Part shown: positions 25,724-35,133 of the stretch, piece by piece
Position numbering within the stretch: position 1 is the first letter of the stretch
Layout of the letters: each line of letters opens with the position of its first letter
Origin: Paracoccaceae bacterium
Lineage (GTDB): Bacteria > Pseudomonadota > Alphaproteobacteria > Rhodobacterales > Rhodobacteraceae
Assembly (NCBI GenBank): GCA_026419405.1
Contig: JANZZL010000034.1
Span: 1-55,739, forward strand
DNA: 55,739 bases
Reading direction: 5' to 3'
The notes under the pieces: generated by a model
Databases searched by the model: none
Seen by the model: the letters and a program-made list of their open reading frames with translations, nothing else
Told to the model about the DNA's origin: nothing
Translations under genes and position numbers: made by a program

Positions 25724-27591
25724 GCCCGGCGGCGCTCGCCGGCCTTGATCCGGGCCAGGATCAGCGTCAGCGCGGCCGGGGTCATGCCCTCGAGGCGAGC
25801 CGCCTGCGCGAGCGACGCGGGCCGTGCGCGTTCCAGCTTGCTGCGGAGTTCGTGCGAGAGGCCCGAGAGGGTGCCATAGTCGAAGTCGGCGGGGATCGCC
25901 TGCCCCTCCTCGCGGCGCATGGCCGCAGCGTCCTCTGCCTGACGCTCGAGGTAACTCGCATAGAGCGCGTCCCGCGCGAGCTGCGCGCGCGTGGCCGCGT
26001 CGATGTCGGCCAGGGTCGGGTCGAGCCGCTCCAGCATCTCGAACGTGGCCTCCGGCAGGCCCAGCGCCTCGAAGCCGTTCCGGCGGGGTCCGTCCACCCC
26101 TACCCGGGCGCCTTCGGCTGCAAGCTGCCGTGCGGTGAAGCTCGCCGCTTCCAGCCGCGCCCGTCCTGCGGCGAGCGCCTCCGCCTTCGCGAGGAAGGCA
26201 CGGCGGCGCGGCTCTCCGACACATCCCAGGCCGATGCCGAGCGGCGTCAGCCGCTGGTCGGCGTTGTCGGCGCGCAGCGACAGCCGGAACTCGGCCCGCG
26301 AGGTGAACATCCGGTAGGGCTCGGTCACCCCCCGGGTGACCAGATCGTCGATCATCACCCCGATGTAGGACTCGGTGCGCGAGAAGATGACGGACTCTCG
26401 ACCCAACACCTTGAGGGCGGCGTTCAGACCAGCCACAAGCCCTTGTGCAGCCGCTTCCTCGTAGCCCGTGGTGCCATTGATCTGGCCGGCAAGGAACAGC
26501 GCCTCGGCCTCGCGCAGCTCGAGCGTCGGCCGCAGCGCGCGCGGATCAACGTAGTCGTATTCGATCGCGTAGCCCGGCTGGGTGATGACCGCCTGCTCCA
26601 GCCCGCGGATCGAGCGCACGTAGGCCTCCTGGACCTCGGCGGGCAGCGAGGTCGAGATGCCGTTGGGATAGACGGTCGGATCGTCGAGCCCCTCCGGCTC
26701 CAGGAACACCTGATGCGATGCCTTGTCGGCGAAGCGCACGACCTTGTCTTCGATCGACGGGCAGTAGCGCGGCCCGACGCCGGCGATATGGCCGCCATAC
26801 ATGGCCGACCTGGCCAGATTGGCCGTGATGATCTCGTGCGTGCGTTCGTTGGTGTGGGTGATCCCGCAGGCGACCTGCCGGACGAAGGGCCGGTCGTGCA
26901 GGAACGAGAACATCGCCGGCTCGTCATCGCCGGGCTGGCGCTCGATGGCCTGCCAGTCGATGCTGCGGCCGTCGAGCCGCGGCGGCGTTCCCGTCTTCAG
27001 CCGGCCGAGCGGCAGACCGAGCGCCTCGATCCGCTCGGCCAGCCGCACCGACGGGCGGTCGCCCATGCGGCCGCCGGGGCGGCTCACGTCGCCGATGTGG
27101 ATCACGCCGCGCAGGAAGGTGCCCGTGGTGAGCACGACGGCGCCTGCACGGATCTCGGCGCCGTCGGCCAGCACCACCCCGGCGACGCGACCGGCCTCCA
27201 TCAGCAGATCCGAGGCCTCGCCCTCGATGACCGTCAGGCCCGCGGTCGCAGCCAGCTCGGCCTGCATCGCCTCGCGGTAGAGGCGCCGGTCGGCCTGCGC
27301 CCGAGGCCCCTGCACGGCCGGACCCTTGCGGCGGTTCAGCAGCCGGAACTGGATGCCCGCCCGATCGGCCACACGGCCCATCAGCCCGTCGAGCGCATCG
27401 ACCTCGCGCACGAGGTGCCCCTTGCCGAGCCCGCCGATGGCCGGGTTGCAGGACATCACGCCGATACCGTCGCGCCGCAGCGTCACAAGCGCGGTGGGCA
27501 CCCCGAGGCGGGCCGCCGCATGCGCCGCTTCCGCGCCCGCATGGCCGCCCCCGATCACCACCACCCCGAAGTCCCGTTTCACGTGAAACAC
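25720..27591 (-). CDS. mnmG: tRNA U34 carboxymethylaminomethyl synthesis flavoprotein MnmG (GidA)
   Basis: 623 residues, GTG start at 27591 ([16 protein letters not shown]). With MnmE it forms cmnm5U34 in tRNAs using FAD and folate. The FAD site is [13 protein letters not shown] at 11-23; [15 protein letters not shown] at about 47, [19 protein letters not shown] at about 81, and [12 protein letters not shown] are family signatures, and the C-terminal domain interacts with MnmE. The start codon itself lies within a parS-like palindrome. It starts 3 bp after the mnmE stop. Confidence 0.96.
   Translation of the reverse strand: MFHVKRDFGVVVIGGGHAGAEAAHAAARLGVPTALVTLRRDGIGVMSCNPAIGGLGKGHLVREVDALDGLMGRVADRAGIQFRLLNRRKGPAVQGPRAQADRRLYREAMQAELAATAGLTVIEGEASDLLMEAGRVAGVVLADGAEIRAGAVVLTTGTFLRGVIHIGDVSRPGGRMGDRPSVRLAERIEALGLPLGRLKTGTPPRLDGRSIDWQAIERQPGDDEPAMFSFLHDRPFVRQVACGITHTNERTHEIITANLARSAMYGGHIAGVGPRYCPSIEDKVVRFADKASHQVFLEPEGLDDPTVYPNGISTSLPAEVQEAYVRSIRGLEQAVITQPGYAIEYDYVDPRALRPTLELREAEALFLAGQINGTTGYEEAAAQGLVAGLNAALKVLGRESVIFSRTESYIGVMIDDLVTRGVTEPYRMFTSRAEFRLSLRADNADQRLTPLGIGLGCVGEPRRRAFLAKAEALAAGRARLEAASFTARQLAAEGARVGVDGPRRNGFEALGLPEATFEMLERLDPTLADIDAATRAQLARDALYASYLERQAEDAAAMRREEGQAIPADFDYGTLSGLSHELRSKLERARPASLAQAARLEGMTPAALTLILARIKAGERRRA
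27575..27590. promoter_or_regulatory. parS centromere site 2 (one mismatch) at the mnmG start codon
   Basis: CGTTTCACGTGAAACA differs from the parS consensus only at the first base and keeps the 14-bp palindromic core. It covers the first codons of mnmG. Confidence 0.85.
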
Positions 27592-27594
27592 GCC

Positions 27595-28884
27595 TCACTT
27601 GCCGATGCAGAACGATGCGAAGATCTCGTCGAGCAGATGCTCCACATCGATGCGCCCGGTCAGCGAGTCAAGGGCACGGATGGCGGTGCGGAGCTCCTCG
27701 GCGGCGATCTCGGCGCGTCCGGGGCCGCGTGATACCTCAAGCCGGGCCGATTCCATAGCCCCGGCAGCCTTCGCGATCGCGAGGCGGTGGCGCGCGCGCG
27801 TCGCCGTCGCGGCACGGGCGGCGCGCGGTTCCAGCTCGGCCACGATCCGGCGGGTGAGCTCGGCCAGCCCCTCGCCTGTCTTCCCCGAGACCGCGAACCC
27901 CTCCGCACCGCCGAGGTCCGCCTTGCCCTGCACCACGATGTCACCCGGACGCGGCGCAAGGCCGAGGGCCTCCCCCTCGCCGCCGAGGAGGAACACCCGT
28001 AGATCGGCCGCCTCGGCCCGGGCGCGCGCGCGGGCCACGCCGATGGTCTCGACCGCATCATCCGTCTCGCGCAGCCCGGCGGTATCGAGGATCGTCACCG
28101 GCAGGCCCGCAAGATCCATCCGCACCTCGATCACGTCGCGGGTGGTGCCGGCGACGGCCGAGGTGATTGCCGCCTCCCTTCCTGCCAAGGCATTGAGAAG
28201 CGTGGATTTTCCGGCATTTGGCGCGCCCACGATCGCGACCTCGTAGCCATCGCGGATGCGTTCGGCGGCCACTGCCCCCTCGGCCTCGGCGCGAAGCTCC
28301 GGGATCAGCCCGTCGAGGATCGCAAGCACCTCCGGCGCCACGTCCGACGGAACCTCCTCCTCGGCGAAGTCGATGGTTGCCTCGATCAGGGCGGCGGCCC
28401 GGATCAGCCGGGCCCGCCAGTCCTCCGCCTTGCGGCCGAGCGCACCCTCGAGAACGCGCAGCGCCTGGCGCCGCTGCGCTTCGGTCTCCGCATCGATGAG
28501 GTCCGCGAGCCCTTCCACCTGGGCGAGGTCGAGACGCCCGTTCTCGAGCGCGCGCCGCGTGAACTCGCCCGCCTCGGCCGGACGCAATCCGGGAATTGCG
28601 GAAAGCGCCCGCAGCACGGCCGAGAGCGTCGCCGGCGATCCGTGCAGATGCAGCTCGGCGACCCGCTCGCCGGTGAAGCTGGCACCCGCCTCGAAGAGGA
28701 GCACGAGCGCCTCGTCGAGCGGCTCGCCCGCGCGGTCCCTCAGCCGGCGCAGCGCGGCCCTGCGCGCGGGCGGCAGCCGCGCGCCCAGCGCGGCGACCGC
28801 CTCCCAGGCTGCGGGTCCGCTGATCCTGACAACGGCAAGCCCGGCGCGCCCCCGCGCCGTGGCTGGGGCGAAGATCGTGTCCAT
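27595..28884 (-). CDS. mnmE: tRNA-modification GTPase MnmE (TrmE)
   Basis: 429 residues. It has an N-terminal folate-binding domain ([23 protein letters not shown] at the start, ELHLHGSPA at about 78), a helical domain, and an inserted G domain with Walker [10 protein letters not shown] at 220-228, the DTAG switch ([10 protein letters not shown]) and TTRDVIEV. The invariant C-terminal tetrapeptide CIGK is intact. It is the partner of MnmG in wobble-uridine modification and is adjacent to it on the same strand. Confidence 0.96.
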   Translation of the reverse strand: MDTIFAPATARGRAGLAVVRISGPAAWEAVAALGARLPPARRAALRRLRDRAGEPLDEALVLLFEAGASFTGERVAELHLHGSPATLSAVLRALSAIPGLRPAEAGEFTRRALENGRLDLAQVEGLADLIDAETEAQRRQALRVLEGALGRKAEDWRARLIRAAALIEATIDFAEEEVPSDVAPEVLAILDGLIPELRAEAEGAVAAERIRDGYEVAIVGAPNAGKSTLLNALAGREAAITSAVAGTTRDVIEVRMDLAGLPVTILDTAGLRETDDAVETIGVARARARAEAADLRVFLLGGEGEALGLAPRPGDIVVQGKADLGGAEGFAVSGKTGEGLAELTRRIVAELEPRAARAATATRARHRLAIAKAAGAMESARLEVSRGPGRAEIAAEELRTAIRALDSLTGRIDVEHLLDEIFASFCIGK

Positions 28885-28909
28885 CGCGCCAAGTCTACGC
28901 CGGAACGCG

Positions 28910-30178
28910 TCAGGCGTTCATCGAATCGAAGAACTCGGCGTTCGTCTTCGTCTGCTTGAGCTTGCCGAGCAGGAATTCGATCGCGTCGGTCGTGCCCATC
29001 GGGTTGAGGATACGCCGCAGCACGTAGGTCTTCTGAAGGTCGGCCTTCTCGACAAGCAGCTCTTCCTTGCGCGTGCCCGACTTGAGGATGTCGATCGCCG
29101 GGAACACCCGCTTGTCGGCCACCTTCCGGTCAAGCACGATCTCGCAGTTGCCGGTGCCCTTGAACTCCTCGAAGATGACCTCGTCCATCCGGCTGCCGGT
29201 GTCGATCAGCGCGGTGGCGATGATGGTGAGCGAGCCGCCCTCCTCGATGTTGCGCGCCGCGCCGAAGAAGCGCTTCGGACGCTGCAGCGCATTGGCATCG
29301 ACGCCGCCCGTCAGCACCTTGCCCGAGGACGGCACCACCGTGTTGTAGGCGCGCCCGAGCCGGGTGATCGAGTCGAGAAGGATCACGACATCCCGCTTGT
29401 GCTCGACCAGACGCTTGGCCTTCTCGATCACCATCTCGGCCACGGCGACGTGCCGCGAGGCGGGCTCGTCGAAGGTCGAGGAGATCACCTCGCCCTTCAC
29501 CGACCGCTGCATGTCGGTCACCTCCTCGGGCCGCTCGTCGATGAGCAGCACGATCAGGTAGCACTCGGGATGGTTCACCTCGATCGAACGGGCGATGTTC
29601 TGCAGCAGCACGGTCTTGCCGGTGCGCGGCGGCGCGACGATCAGCGCCCGCTGACCCTTGCCGATCGGCGAGACGAGATCGATCACCCGGGCCGAACGGT
29701 CCTTGATCGTCGGATCCTCGATCTCCATCTTCAGCCGCTCGTTGGGATAGAGCGGCGTGAGGTTGTCGAACGAAACCTTGTGGCGCGCCTTCTCCGGGTC
29801 GCCGAAGTTGATGCGGCTGACCTTGGTGATGGCGAAGTAGCGCTCGTTCTCGCGCGGGGCCTGCATCACGCCTTCCACCGTGTCCCCGGTGCGCAGACCC
29901 CACTGGCGGATCATGTCGGGCGAGACGTAGATGTCGTCCGGTCCGGGCAGGTAGTTCGCCTCGGGCGAGCGCAGGAAGCCGAACCCGTCCTGCAGCACCT
30001 CGAGAACACCGTCGCCGCCGATCTCGTAACCCTCCTCGGCGTATTCCTTGAGGATCGAGAACATCATCTCGCCCTTGCGCATGGTCGAGGCGTTGTCGAT
30101 CTCGAGCTCCTCGGCCATGGCAAGGAGGTCGGCAGGCGTCTTGGCCTTGAGTTCGGCGAGGGTGAGGCGTTCGGTCAT
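28910..30178 (-). CDS. rho: Transcription termination factor Rho
   Basis: 422 residues from ATG 30178 ([19 protein letters not shown]), the standard Rho start; upstream in-frame ATGs at 30202 and 30265 would add an atypical tail. Domains: N-terminal helical domain, RNA-binding cold-shock-like domain ([16 protein letters not shown] at about 57-72, then [16 protein letters not shown]), and a RecA-type motor with [17 protein letters not shown] at about 173-189, [10 protein letters not shown] and [11 protein letters not shown]. It forms the hexameric helicase that ends untranslated RNA. hemJ lies 117 bp upstream. Confidence 0.97.
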   Translation of the reverse strand: MTERLTLAELKAKTPADLLAMAEELEIDNASTMRKGEMMFSILKEYAEEGYEIGGDGVLEVLQDGFGFLRSPEANYLPGPDDIYVSPDMIRQWGLRTGDTVEGVMQAPRENERYFAITKVSRINFGDPEKARHKVSFDNLTPLYPNERLKMEIEDPTIKDRSARVIDLVSPIGKGQRALIVAPPRTGKTVLLQNIARSIEVNHPECYLIVLLIDERPEEVTDMQRSVKGEVISSTFDEPASRHVAVAEMVIEKAKRLVEHKRDVVILLDSITRLGRAYNTVVPSSGKVLTGGVDANALQRPKRFFGAARNIEEGGSLTIIATALIDTGSRMDEVIFEEFKGTGNCEIVLDRKVADKRVFPAIDILKSGTRKEELLVEKADLQKTYVLRRILNPMGTTDAIEFLLGKLKQTKTNAEFFDSMNA

Positions 30179-30295
30179 GTCGGGAAACGGCTGGCGCGCC
30201 ATCCGCGGCGCATGGGGCAGGGAAACCGGAGGGTCCACGGCCGGACGGCCGCTTGCGCCGGTCATCTAAGCGCCCGGCATGCGCGAGTCAACGCC

Positions 30296-30751
30296 TCAGG
30301 AGAACGGCCGCGCGATCACCGCGACGACGATCAGCACCATCAGCAGGGTCGGCACCTCGTTCATCACCCGGAACTGCCTGCCGGTCCAGGGCGAGGGACC
30401 GGCCAGGAACTCCTTCCGGCGCCGGCCCAGCCAGTGATGGAACCAGGTCATGCCGATGACGCCGGCCGCCTTCATCCAGGCCCAGGGGGCCGACCAGTCC
30501 ACCACGCCCGGCGTCAGCACCAGCATCAGCCCGAAGAGCCAGGTCGCGATCATCGCCGGGTTCATGATCGCGCGGAACAGCCGCCGCTCCATCGTGCGGA
30601 ACATCTCGTCGGTGGCACCGCCGTGGCCCACCTGCTCCACGTGATAGACGAACAGCCGCGGCAGGTAGAACAGACCGGCCATCCAGGCGATCACCGAGAT
30701 GACGTGGAACGCCTTCGTCCACGGATAGGCGGCGATCAGGAAATCGGTCAT
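30296..30751 (-). CDS. hemJ: Protoporphyrinogen IX oxidase HemJ
   Basis: 151 residues with four membrane helices, starting MTDFLIAAYPWTKAFH at ATG 30751. HemJ oxidises protoporphyrinogen to protoporphyrin in the membrane. The conserved haem-ligand-type His is in AFHVISVIAWMAGLFYLPRL (about 16), and WMKAAGVIGMTWFHHWLG carries the conserved Lys region. It borders the putative origin, as in many alphaproteobacteria where haem genes flank oriC. Confidence 0.92.
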   Translation of the reverse strand: MTDFLIAAYPWTKAFHVISVIAWMAGLFYLPRLFVYHVEQVGHGGATDEMFRTMERRLFRAIMNPAMIATWLFGLMLVLTPGVVDWSAPWAWMKAAGVIGMTWFHHWLGRRRKEFLAGPSPWTGRQFRVMNEVPTLLMVLIVVAVIARPFS

Positions 30752-31176
30752 AGCGCAGGCTCGTCGCGGGGCTTCCGGTCCCATCCTCCTTAAACGAGGA
30801 CCCAAGAAAGAAAAGATGCGGTAGTTCCTGGGCCTGTGGAAACCGTGGATCCGCTCGGCCTCCACCGGATTCCGCACAGGCGCCCGAAGTCTGGACAGAT
30901 CTGTGGAAAAGCCTCGGCGTCGTCCGAGGATCGAGAATCCACCAATCCTTTCAGAGACTTGCGCAGCCTGCCCGCGGCCCCCGGCTGTGGGTTTTCCGGG
31001 AAAGGCGCTTGTTCTTCGTGGCTATCCCCAGGCGAGTGGGTCCGGTCGTCCACGGTGAACGGCCGGGCTGGCGCCGGTTGACAAGGTGCCTCCGGCCGGG
31101 GATCCAGCCCTTGCGCGCGACCTGCCGACCCGTCATCCCGACCGCTCTCCCCGCAGACATCCCCGGATTTGTCCCC
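30752..31176. other. Putative chromosomal replication origin (oriC)
   Basis: 425 bp without a gene, between leftward hemJ/rho/parAB and rightward maf/aroE/coaE/dnaQ, which is where alphaproteobacterial oriC is normally found. DnaA-box-like nonamers: TGTGGAAAC (30835-30843), CGTGGATCC (30844-30852), TGTGGAAAA (30902-30910, one mismatch to TGTGGATAA), TGTGGGTTT (30986-30994) and CTATCCCCA (31022-31030). GANTC methylation sites lie at 30868-30872 and 30935-30939. A locally AT-richer stretch (about 30785-30822, TCCTTAAACGAGGA and AAGAAAGAAAAGATG) could be the unwinding element. It also must hold the promoters of hemJ and maf. Confidence 0.7.
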
Positions 31177-31770
31177 ATGTCCCTGATCCTCGCCTCGACC
31201 TCGCCGATCCGGCAGATGCTGCTGAACCGCGCCGGCGTGCCCCACGAGGCGGTCCCGGCGCAGATCGACGAGGCGGCGATGCGCGAGGCGCTTGCCGCGG
31301 CAGGCGCCAGCCCCCGCGACATGGCCGATGCGCTGGCCGAGGCGAAGGCGCGCAAGGTCGCCTCCAGACGCCCCGACGCCATGGTGATCGGCTGCGACCA
31401 GGTGCTGGAGTTCGAGGGCCGGGCCCTCGGCAAGGCCGAGGACCGCGCCGCGCTCGCCGCGCAGCTCGCGCGGATGTCCGGCAGGACCCACCGCCTGCAC
31501 TCGGCCGCCGTCATCTACGAGGGCGCTGCGCCGGTCTGGCGGCATGTCGGCACCGTCCGGCTGACGATGCGCGTCCTTTCGCCGGGCTACCTCTCGTCGT
31601 ATCTTGACCGCAACTGGCCCGGCGTGGCGGATTGCGTCGGAGGCTACAAGCTCGAGGAGGAGGGCGTGCGGCTCTTCGAACGGATCGAGGGAGGATACTT
31701 CGACGTGCTCGGCCTGCCGCTTCTCGAGATCCTGGGGTATCTGACCCGCCGCGGAGTCATCGAGGGATGA
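31177..31770 (+). CDS. maf: Maf-family nucleotide pyrophosphatase
   Basis: 197 residues, from ATG 31177 (MSLILASTSPIRQMLL). Maf proteins hydrolyse modified or canonical pyrimidine NTPs and affect septum formation. Motifs: LASTSPIRQMLLNRAGV (the phosphate-binding loop, with Ile where Arg is usual), AKARKVASRRPDAMVIGCDQVLEF-type central block with the conserved Asp, and GKAEDRAALAAQLARMSGRTH. It overlaps aroE by 4 bp. It is the first gene of the rightward origin-proximal operon. Confidence 0.92.
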   Translation: MSLILASTSPIRQMLLNRAGVPHEAVPAQIDEAAMREALAAAGASPRDMADALAEAKARKVASRRPDAMVIGCDQVLEFEGRALGKAEDRAALAAQLARMSGRTHRLHSAAVIYEGAAPVWRHVGTVRLTMRVLSPGYLSSYLDRNWPGVADCVGGYKLEEEGVRLFERIEGGYFDVLGLPLLEILGYLTRRGVIEG

Positions 31771-32615
31771 GCGAAGTCCGCATCCCGCTCGCGGGGGTGA
31801 TCGGGCATCCGGTCGCGCATTCGAAATCCCCCGCACTCCACGCCTACTGGCTGAAGACCTACGGCATCCGCGGGCACTACATCCCGATGGATGTCGAGGA
31901 GGCGGACCTCAAGGCCGCGCTCAAGGCCTTGCCCAAGCTCGGCTTCGTCGGCGTCAACGTGACCATCCCGCACAAGGAGAGGGTTCTGGGTCTTGCCGAC
32001 CTGATCACCGACCGCGCCGCCCTCATCGGCGCGGCGAACACGCTGATCTTCCGACCCGACGGCAAGATCCATGCCGACAACACCGACGGCTACGGCTTTA
32101 CCGAGAACCTGCGGCAGAACGCGCCGGAATGGGTGCCCTCGTCGGGGCCGGCCGCGGTGCTGGGGGCGGGCGGCGGATCACGGGCGGGGGTGGCGGCACT
32201 GCTCGAGGGCGGCGTGCCCGAACTTCGGCTGGCCAACCGGACCCGCCCGCGCGCCGAGGCGCTGCGCGCCGACTTCGGACCGCGCGTCACGGTCTGGGAC
32301 TGGCCCTCGGCCGGCGCCATGCTCGAGGGCGCCAAGCTCGTGGTGAACACGACCTCGATCGGCATGGCGGGCACCGAGGACGAGGGGCAGCTGCGCATCT
32401 CGCTCGACGCCATCGGCCCCGGCACGGTGGTCACCGACATCGTCTACACGCCGCTGATCACGCCGCTTCTGGCCGCGGCGCGCGAACGCGGATGCCACAT
32501 CGTGGACGGCCTGGGGATGCTGATGCACCAGGCGGTGCCCGGTTTCGAGCGCTGGTTCGGCCAGCGTCCGGTCGTCGATGCCGCGACGCGGGCGGCGATC
32601 CTGGGGCTGCCATGA
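31767..32615 (+). CDS. aroE: Shikimate dehydrogenase
   Basis: 282 residues. It reduces 3-dehydroshikimate to shikimate with NADPH in aromatic amino-acid synthesis. Motifs: GHPVAHSKSPALHAYW (substrate Ser), VNVTIPHKE with the catalytic Lys at about 70, GAANTLI, HADNTDGYGF with the catalytic-type Asp, and the NADP loop VLGAGGGSRAG. Start and stop overlap maf and coaE (ATGA junctions). Confidence 0.96.
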   Translation: MSEVRIPLAGVIGHPVAHSKSPALHAYWLKTYGIRGHYIPMDVEEADLKAALKALPKLGFVGVNVTIPHKERVLGLADLITDRAALIGAANTLIFRPDGKIHADNTDGYGFTENLRQNAPEWVPSSGPAAVLGAGGGSRAGVAALLEGGVPELRLANRTRPRAEALRADFGPRVTVWDWPSAGAMLEGAKLVVNTTSIGMAGTEDEGQLRISLDAIGPGTVVTDIVYTPLITPLLAAARERGCHIVDGLGMLMHQAVPGFERWFGQRPVVDAATRAAILGLP

Positions 32616-33217
32616 AGCCCTTCGTCCTCGCGCTGACCGGATCGATCGGCATGGGCAAGAGCACGGCGGCGGGATTCTTCCGCGAAGCCGGCGTGCCGGT
32701 CTGGGATGCCGACGAGGCGGTGGGCCGGCTCTATGCCCGCGGCGGCGCCGCGGTGCCCGAGATCGCGCGGCTCTGCCCCGAGGCCGTGAAGGACGAGGCG
32801 GTGGACCGCGAGGCGCTGAAGGCCTGGATCCTGCGCGACCCCGAGGCGCTGACCAAGATCGAGAAGGCGGTCCACCCCCTCGTCGCCTCCGACCGGGAGG
32901 ACTTCCTGGTGGGCGCCGAGGCGGCAGAGGAGCCGATCGTGGTGCTCGACGTGCCGCTCCTGTTCGAGACCGGCGCCGACGTGCGCGCCGATGCCGTCGT
33001 CGTGGTCAGCGCGCCGCCCGATGTCCAGCGCGTGCGGGTGATGGCGCGCCCGGGCATGACCGAGAAGGCCTTCCAGATGCTGCTCGACAAGCAGCTCCCC
33101 GACCGCCAGAAGCGCGAGCGCGCCGACTTCGTGATCCCCTCGACCGACAAGGAGGCGACCCGCGCGGCGATCTTCGCGCTCGTCGACCGGATCAGGACGC
33201 TGCGCCGCCATGCGTGA
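32612..33217 (+). CDS. coaE: Dephospho-CoA kinase
   Basis: 201 residues. It catalyses the last step of coenzyme A synthesis. P-loop GSIGMGKST at 10-18, [12 protein letters not shown] with the conserved Asp, [10 protein letters not shown] and [10 protein letters not shown] are typical. It overlaps aroE by 4 bp, and its end overlaps the dnaQ start by 8 bp. Confidence 0.96.
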   Translation: MKPFVLALTGSIGMGKSTAAGFFREAGVPVWDADEAVGRLYARGGAAVPEIARLCPEAVKDEAVDREALKAWILRDPEALTKIEKAVHPLVASDREDFLVGAEAAEEPIVVLDVPLLFETGADVRADAVVVVSAPPDVQRVRVMARPGMTEKAFQMLLDKQLPDRQKRERADFVIPSTDKEATRAAIFALVDRIRTLRRHA

Positions 33218-33914
33218 GATCGTCCTCGACACCGAGACCACCGGCTTCGAGCCGGAGGAGGGCCACCGTATCGTCGAGATCGGCGCGCTGGAGCTCGTCA
33301 ATCACCTGCCTACCGGACGGGTCTTCCACCAGTATGTCAACCCCGAACGGGCGATGCCCCAGGCGGCCTTCGAGGTGCATGGGCTCGGCGACGACTTCCT
33401 GCGCGACAAGCCCCCCTTCCGCGAGATCGCGGCCGCCTTCGTCGAGTTCATCGGCGACGCCCGCCTCGTGATCCACAACGCCGCCTTCGACCTGAAGTTC
33501 CTGAACGCCGAGCTGGGCTGGCTGAACCTGCCGCCGATCCCCTGGGAAAGGGCCATCGACACCCTGGCGCTGGCGCGCAGCCGCTTCCCCGGCGCACCGG
33601 CCTCGCTCGATGCGCTCTGCCGGCGCTTCGGCGTGGACAATTCCGCGCGCGAGAAGCACGGCGCGCTGCTCGACTGCGAGCTGCTCGCCGAGGTCTACCT
33701 CGAGCTGGTGGGCGGCCGGCAGCCCGATTTCGGCCTGGCACCGGCCGAGACGGCGGCAGCAGGCCGCGGTGCGGCCGGCGACGCGGCCGGCCCGTGGCGC
33801 GCAAGGCCGCGGCCCGCGCCCCTGCCGCCGCGGATCACCGAGGAAGAGCGCGCGGCGCACGAGGCCTTCGTCGCTCGTCTGGGAGAAGCGGCGTTCTGGC
33901 GCCGCTTCGAGTGA
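33210..33914 (+). CDS. dnaQ: DNA polymerase III epsilon subunit (3'-5' exonuclease)
   Basis: 234 residues, the proofreading subunit. Exo I is [10 protein letters not shown] with Asp7 and Glu9; Exo II is [11 protein letters not shown]; Exo III is [14 protein letters not shown] with the general-base His and Asp. The C-terminal tail after an Ala/Pro-rich linker (about 180-205) is the alpha-binding segment. It is the last gene of maf-aroE-coaE-dnaQ and convergent with secB across 15 bp. Confidence 0.95.
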   Translation: MREIVLDTETTGFEPEEGHRIVEIGALELVNHLPTGRVFHQYVNPERAMPQAAFEVHGLGDDFLRDKPPFREIAAAFVEFIGDARLVIHNAAFDLKFLNAELGWLNLPPIPWERAIDTLALARSRFPGAPASLDALCRRFGVDNSAREKHGALLDCELLAEVYLELVGGRQPDFGLAPAETAAAGRGAAGDAAGPWRARPRPAPLPPRITEEERAAHEAFVARLGEAAFWRRFE

Positions 33915-33929
33915 CGGGCGGCCGCGCCG

Positions 33930-34466
33930 CTACTGGGTGACGTCCGCCTTGGGCTGGGCGGCGGCCGCGCGCCGGGCCAGCTCGTTGCGGTAGAGCGCGA
34001 CGAAATCCACCACGTCGAGGTTCACCGGCGGGAAGCCGCCGTCCCGGGTCAGGTCGCTGACGATGCGCCGCACGAAGGGGAAGAGCAGCCGCGGGCACTC
34101 GATCAGCAGGAAGGGGTGAAGCTGCGCCTCGGGCACGTTCTCGATGTGGAAGACACCGCCATACTCGAGCTCGAGCAGGAACAGCGTCTCGCCGCCGTTC
34201 CGGTTGCGCGAGGTGATGCGGAACTTCTGCAGGACCTCGTACTGGTGCTCGGCGGTGCGCTTCTTGGCGTCGAGGTTCACGATGACCTGGATCTCGGGCA
34301 CCACCTCGCCCTGCACGCCCTTCTGGGCCAGCGCGTTCTCGAAGGAGAGGTCGCGGATGAACTGCGCCAGGATCTGGAGTTTCACCGGCTGCGCCTCGGC
34401 GGCCGGAGCCGGTGCCTGACCCGACGCCTGGTCGCCGGCCTGGCCGTTGCCGTTGCCTTCGCTCAT
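33930..34466 (-). CDS. secB: Protein-export chaperone SecB
   Basis: 178 residues, starting MSEGNGNGQAGDQASG, a low-complexity tail before the SecB fold. Motifs: LQILAQFIRDLSFENA, IQVIVNLDAKKR, FLLELEYGGVF, LLIECPRLLFPFVRRIVSDLTRDGGFPP-type core in its usual place. It holds precursor proteins unfolded and hands them to SecA. Confidence 0.96.
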   Translation of the reverse strand: MSEGNGNGQAGDQASGQAPAPAAEAQPVKLQILAQFIRDLSFENALAQKGVQGEVVPEIQVIVNLDAKKRTAEHQYEVLQKFRITSRNRNGGETLFLLELEYGGVFHIENVPEAQLHPFLLIECPRLLFPFVRRIVSDLTRDGGFPPVNLDVVDFVALYRNELARRAAAAQPKADVTQ

Positions 34467-34477
34467 GGTCTTGACCC

Positions 34478-34498
34478 CCCCCGACTGACGCTCGGGGG
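34478..34498 (-). terminator. Hairpin downstream of fxsA
   Basis: Perfect 7-bp stem CCCCCGA/TCGGGGG with a 7-base loop, between the fxsA stop and the secB start on the minus strand. It probably ends or attenuates fxsA RNA upstream of secB. Confidence 0.5.
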
Positions 34499-34525
34499 CC
34501 GTCCTATCAGGTCGGCGCGCGCGGC

Positions 34526-35029
34526 TCAATGGCGTGTCCAGCCCGAGGGCCGGTGGGTCGGCCGGTGCCGGGGCTCGACCTCGCGCCATTCGCCCTCGAT
34601 CACCGGCCCCGCGCCTTCGCCCGCCGACCTGGCCCCGCGGCCGGCCGGGCCCGCGCGCGTCGCGCCGTAGGTGAAGCGCTCGATGCGGATGCGCCGCGAG
34701 AGCCAGCGGAAGAGGGCGGCGCGGACCTGCGGCACGAGCAGCAGGAAGCCCACCGTGTCGGTGAAGAAGCCGGGGGTGATGAGGAGCGCCCCGGCAAGCA
34801 GGATCGCCGCGCCGTGGGCCAGCGGCGCGCCGGGGTCGCCCAGCGTCTCGAACGCGCGGCGCAGCTCGGCCAGGGCCTTCAGCCCCTCGCGGCGCACCAG
34901 CCAGGTTCCGGCAACGGCGGTCGCGACGACGATCCCGAGCGTCGGCCACAGCCCGATCAGGCCGCCCACCTGGATGAAGAGGGCGATCTCGATCAGCGGC
35001 ACGAGAAGGAACAGCGCGAAAAGCCACAT
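34526..35029 (-). CDS. fxsA: FxsA-family membrane protein
   Basis: 167 residues. Four hydrophobic segments are visible: 4-18 (LFALFLLVPLIEIALF), 22-42, 72-98 (GAAILLAGALLITPGFFTDTVG-type region with the family motif LLITPGFFTDTVGFLLL) and the tail. It is cytoplasmic after residue 110. FxsA was named for suppression of F-plasmid exclusion of T7 in E. coli; its cellular role is uncertain. It is divergent from the tim44-like gene, as in other alphaproteobacterial origin regions. Confidence 0.9.
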   Translation of the reverse strand: MWLFALFLLVPLIEIALFIQVGGLIGLWPTLGIVVATAVAGTWLVRREGLKALAELRRAFETLGDPGAPLAHGAAILLAGALLITPGFFTDTVGFLLLVPQVRAALFRWLSRRIRIERFTYGATRAGPAGRGARSAGEGAGPVIEGEWREVEPRHRPTHRPSGWTRH

Positions 35030-35037
35030 CTGCCTGC

Positions 35038-35060
35038 CTCCGGGAAAGGGGGTCCCGGAG
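35038..35060. repeat. Inverted repeat between divergent fxsA and tim44-like genes
   Basis: CTCCGGGA/TCCCGGAG, a perfect 8-bp dyad with a 7-base centre, in the 104-bp divergent promoter region. Because both genes start here it is more likely an operator or 5' leader hairpin than a terminator. A weak TTGCCC-N16-TATGTC promoter candidate (35066-35093) lies next to it, reading toward the tim44-like gene. Confidence 0.4.
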
Positions 35061-35133
35061 TGGACTTGCCCGGGGCCGTCGCTTACATATGTCCGGCAGG
35101 GTCCGAGATGAACCCCACCGCCAAGAGGAGCCG

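Noticed and set aside
30179-30265. Longer Rho N-terminus from ATG 30265 or 30202
   Set aside because: The standard Rho start [11 protein letters not shown] fits ATG 30178 and the usual length of about 420 residues.
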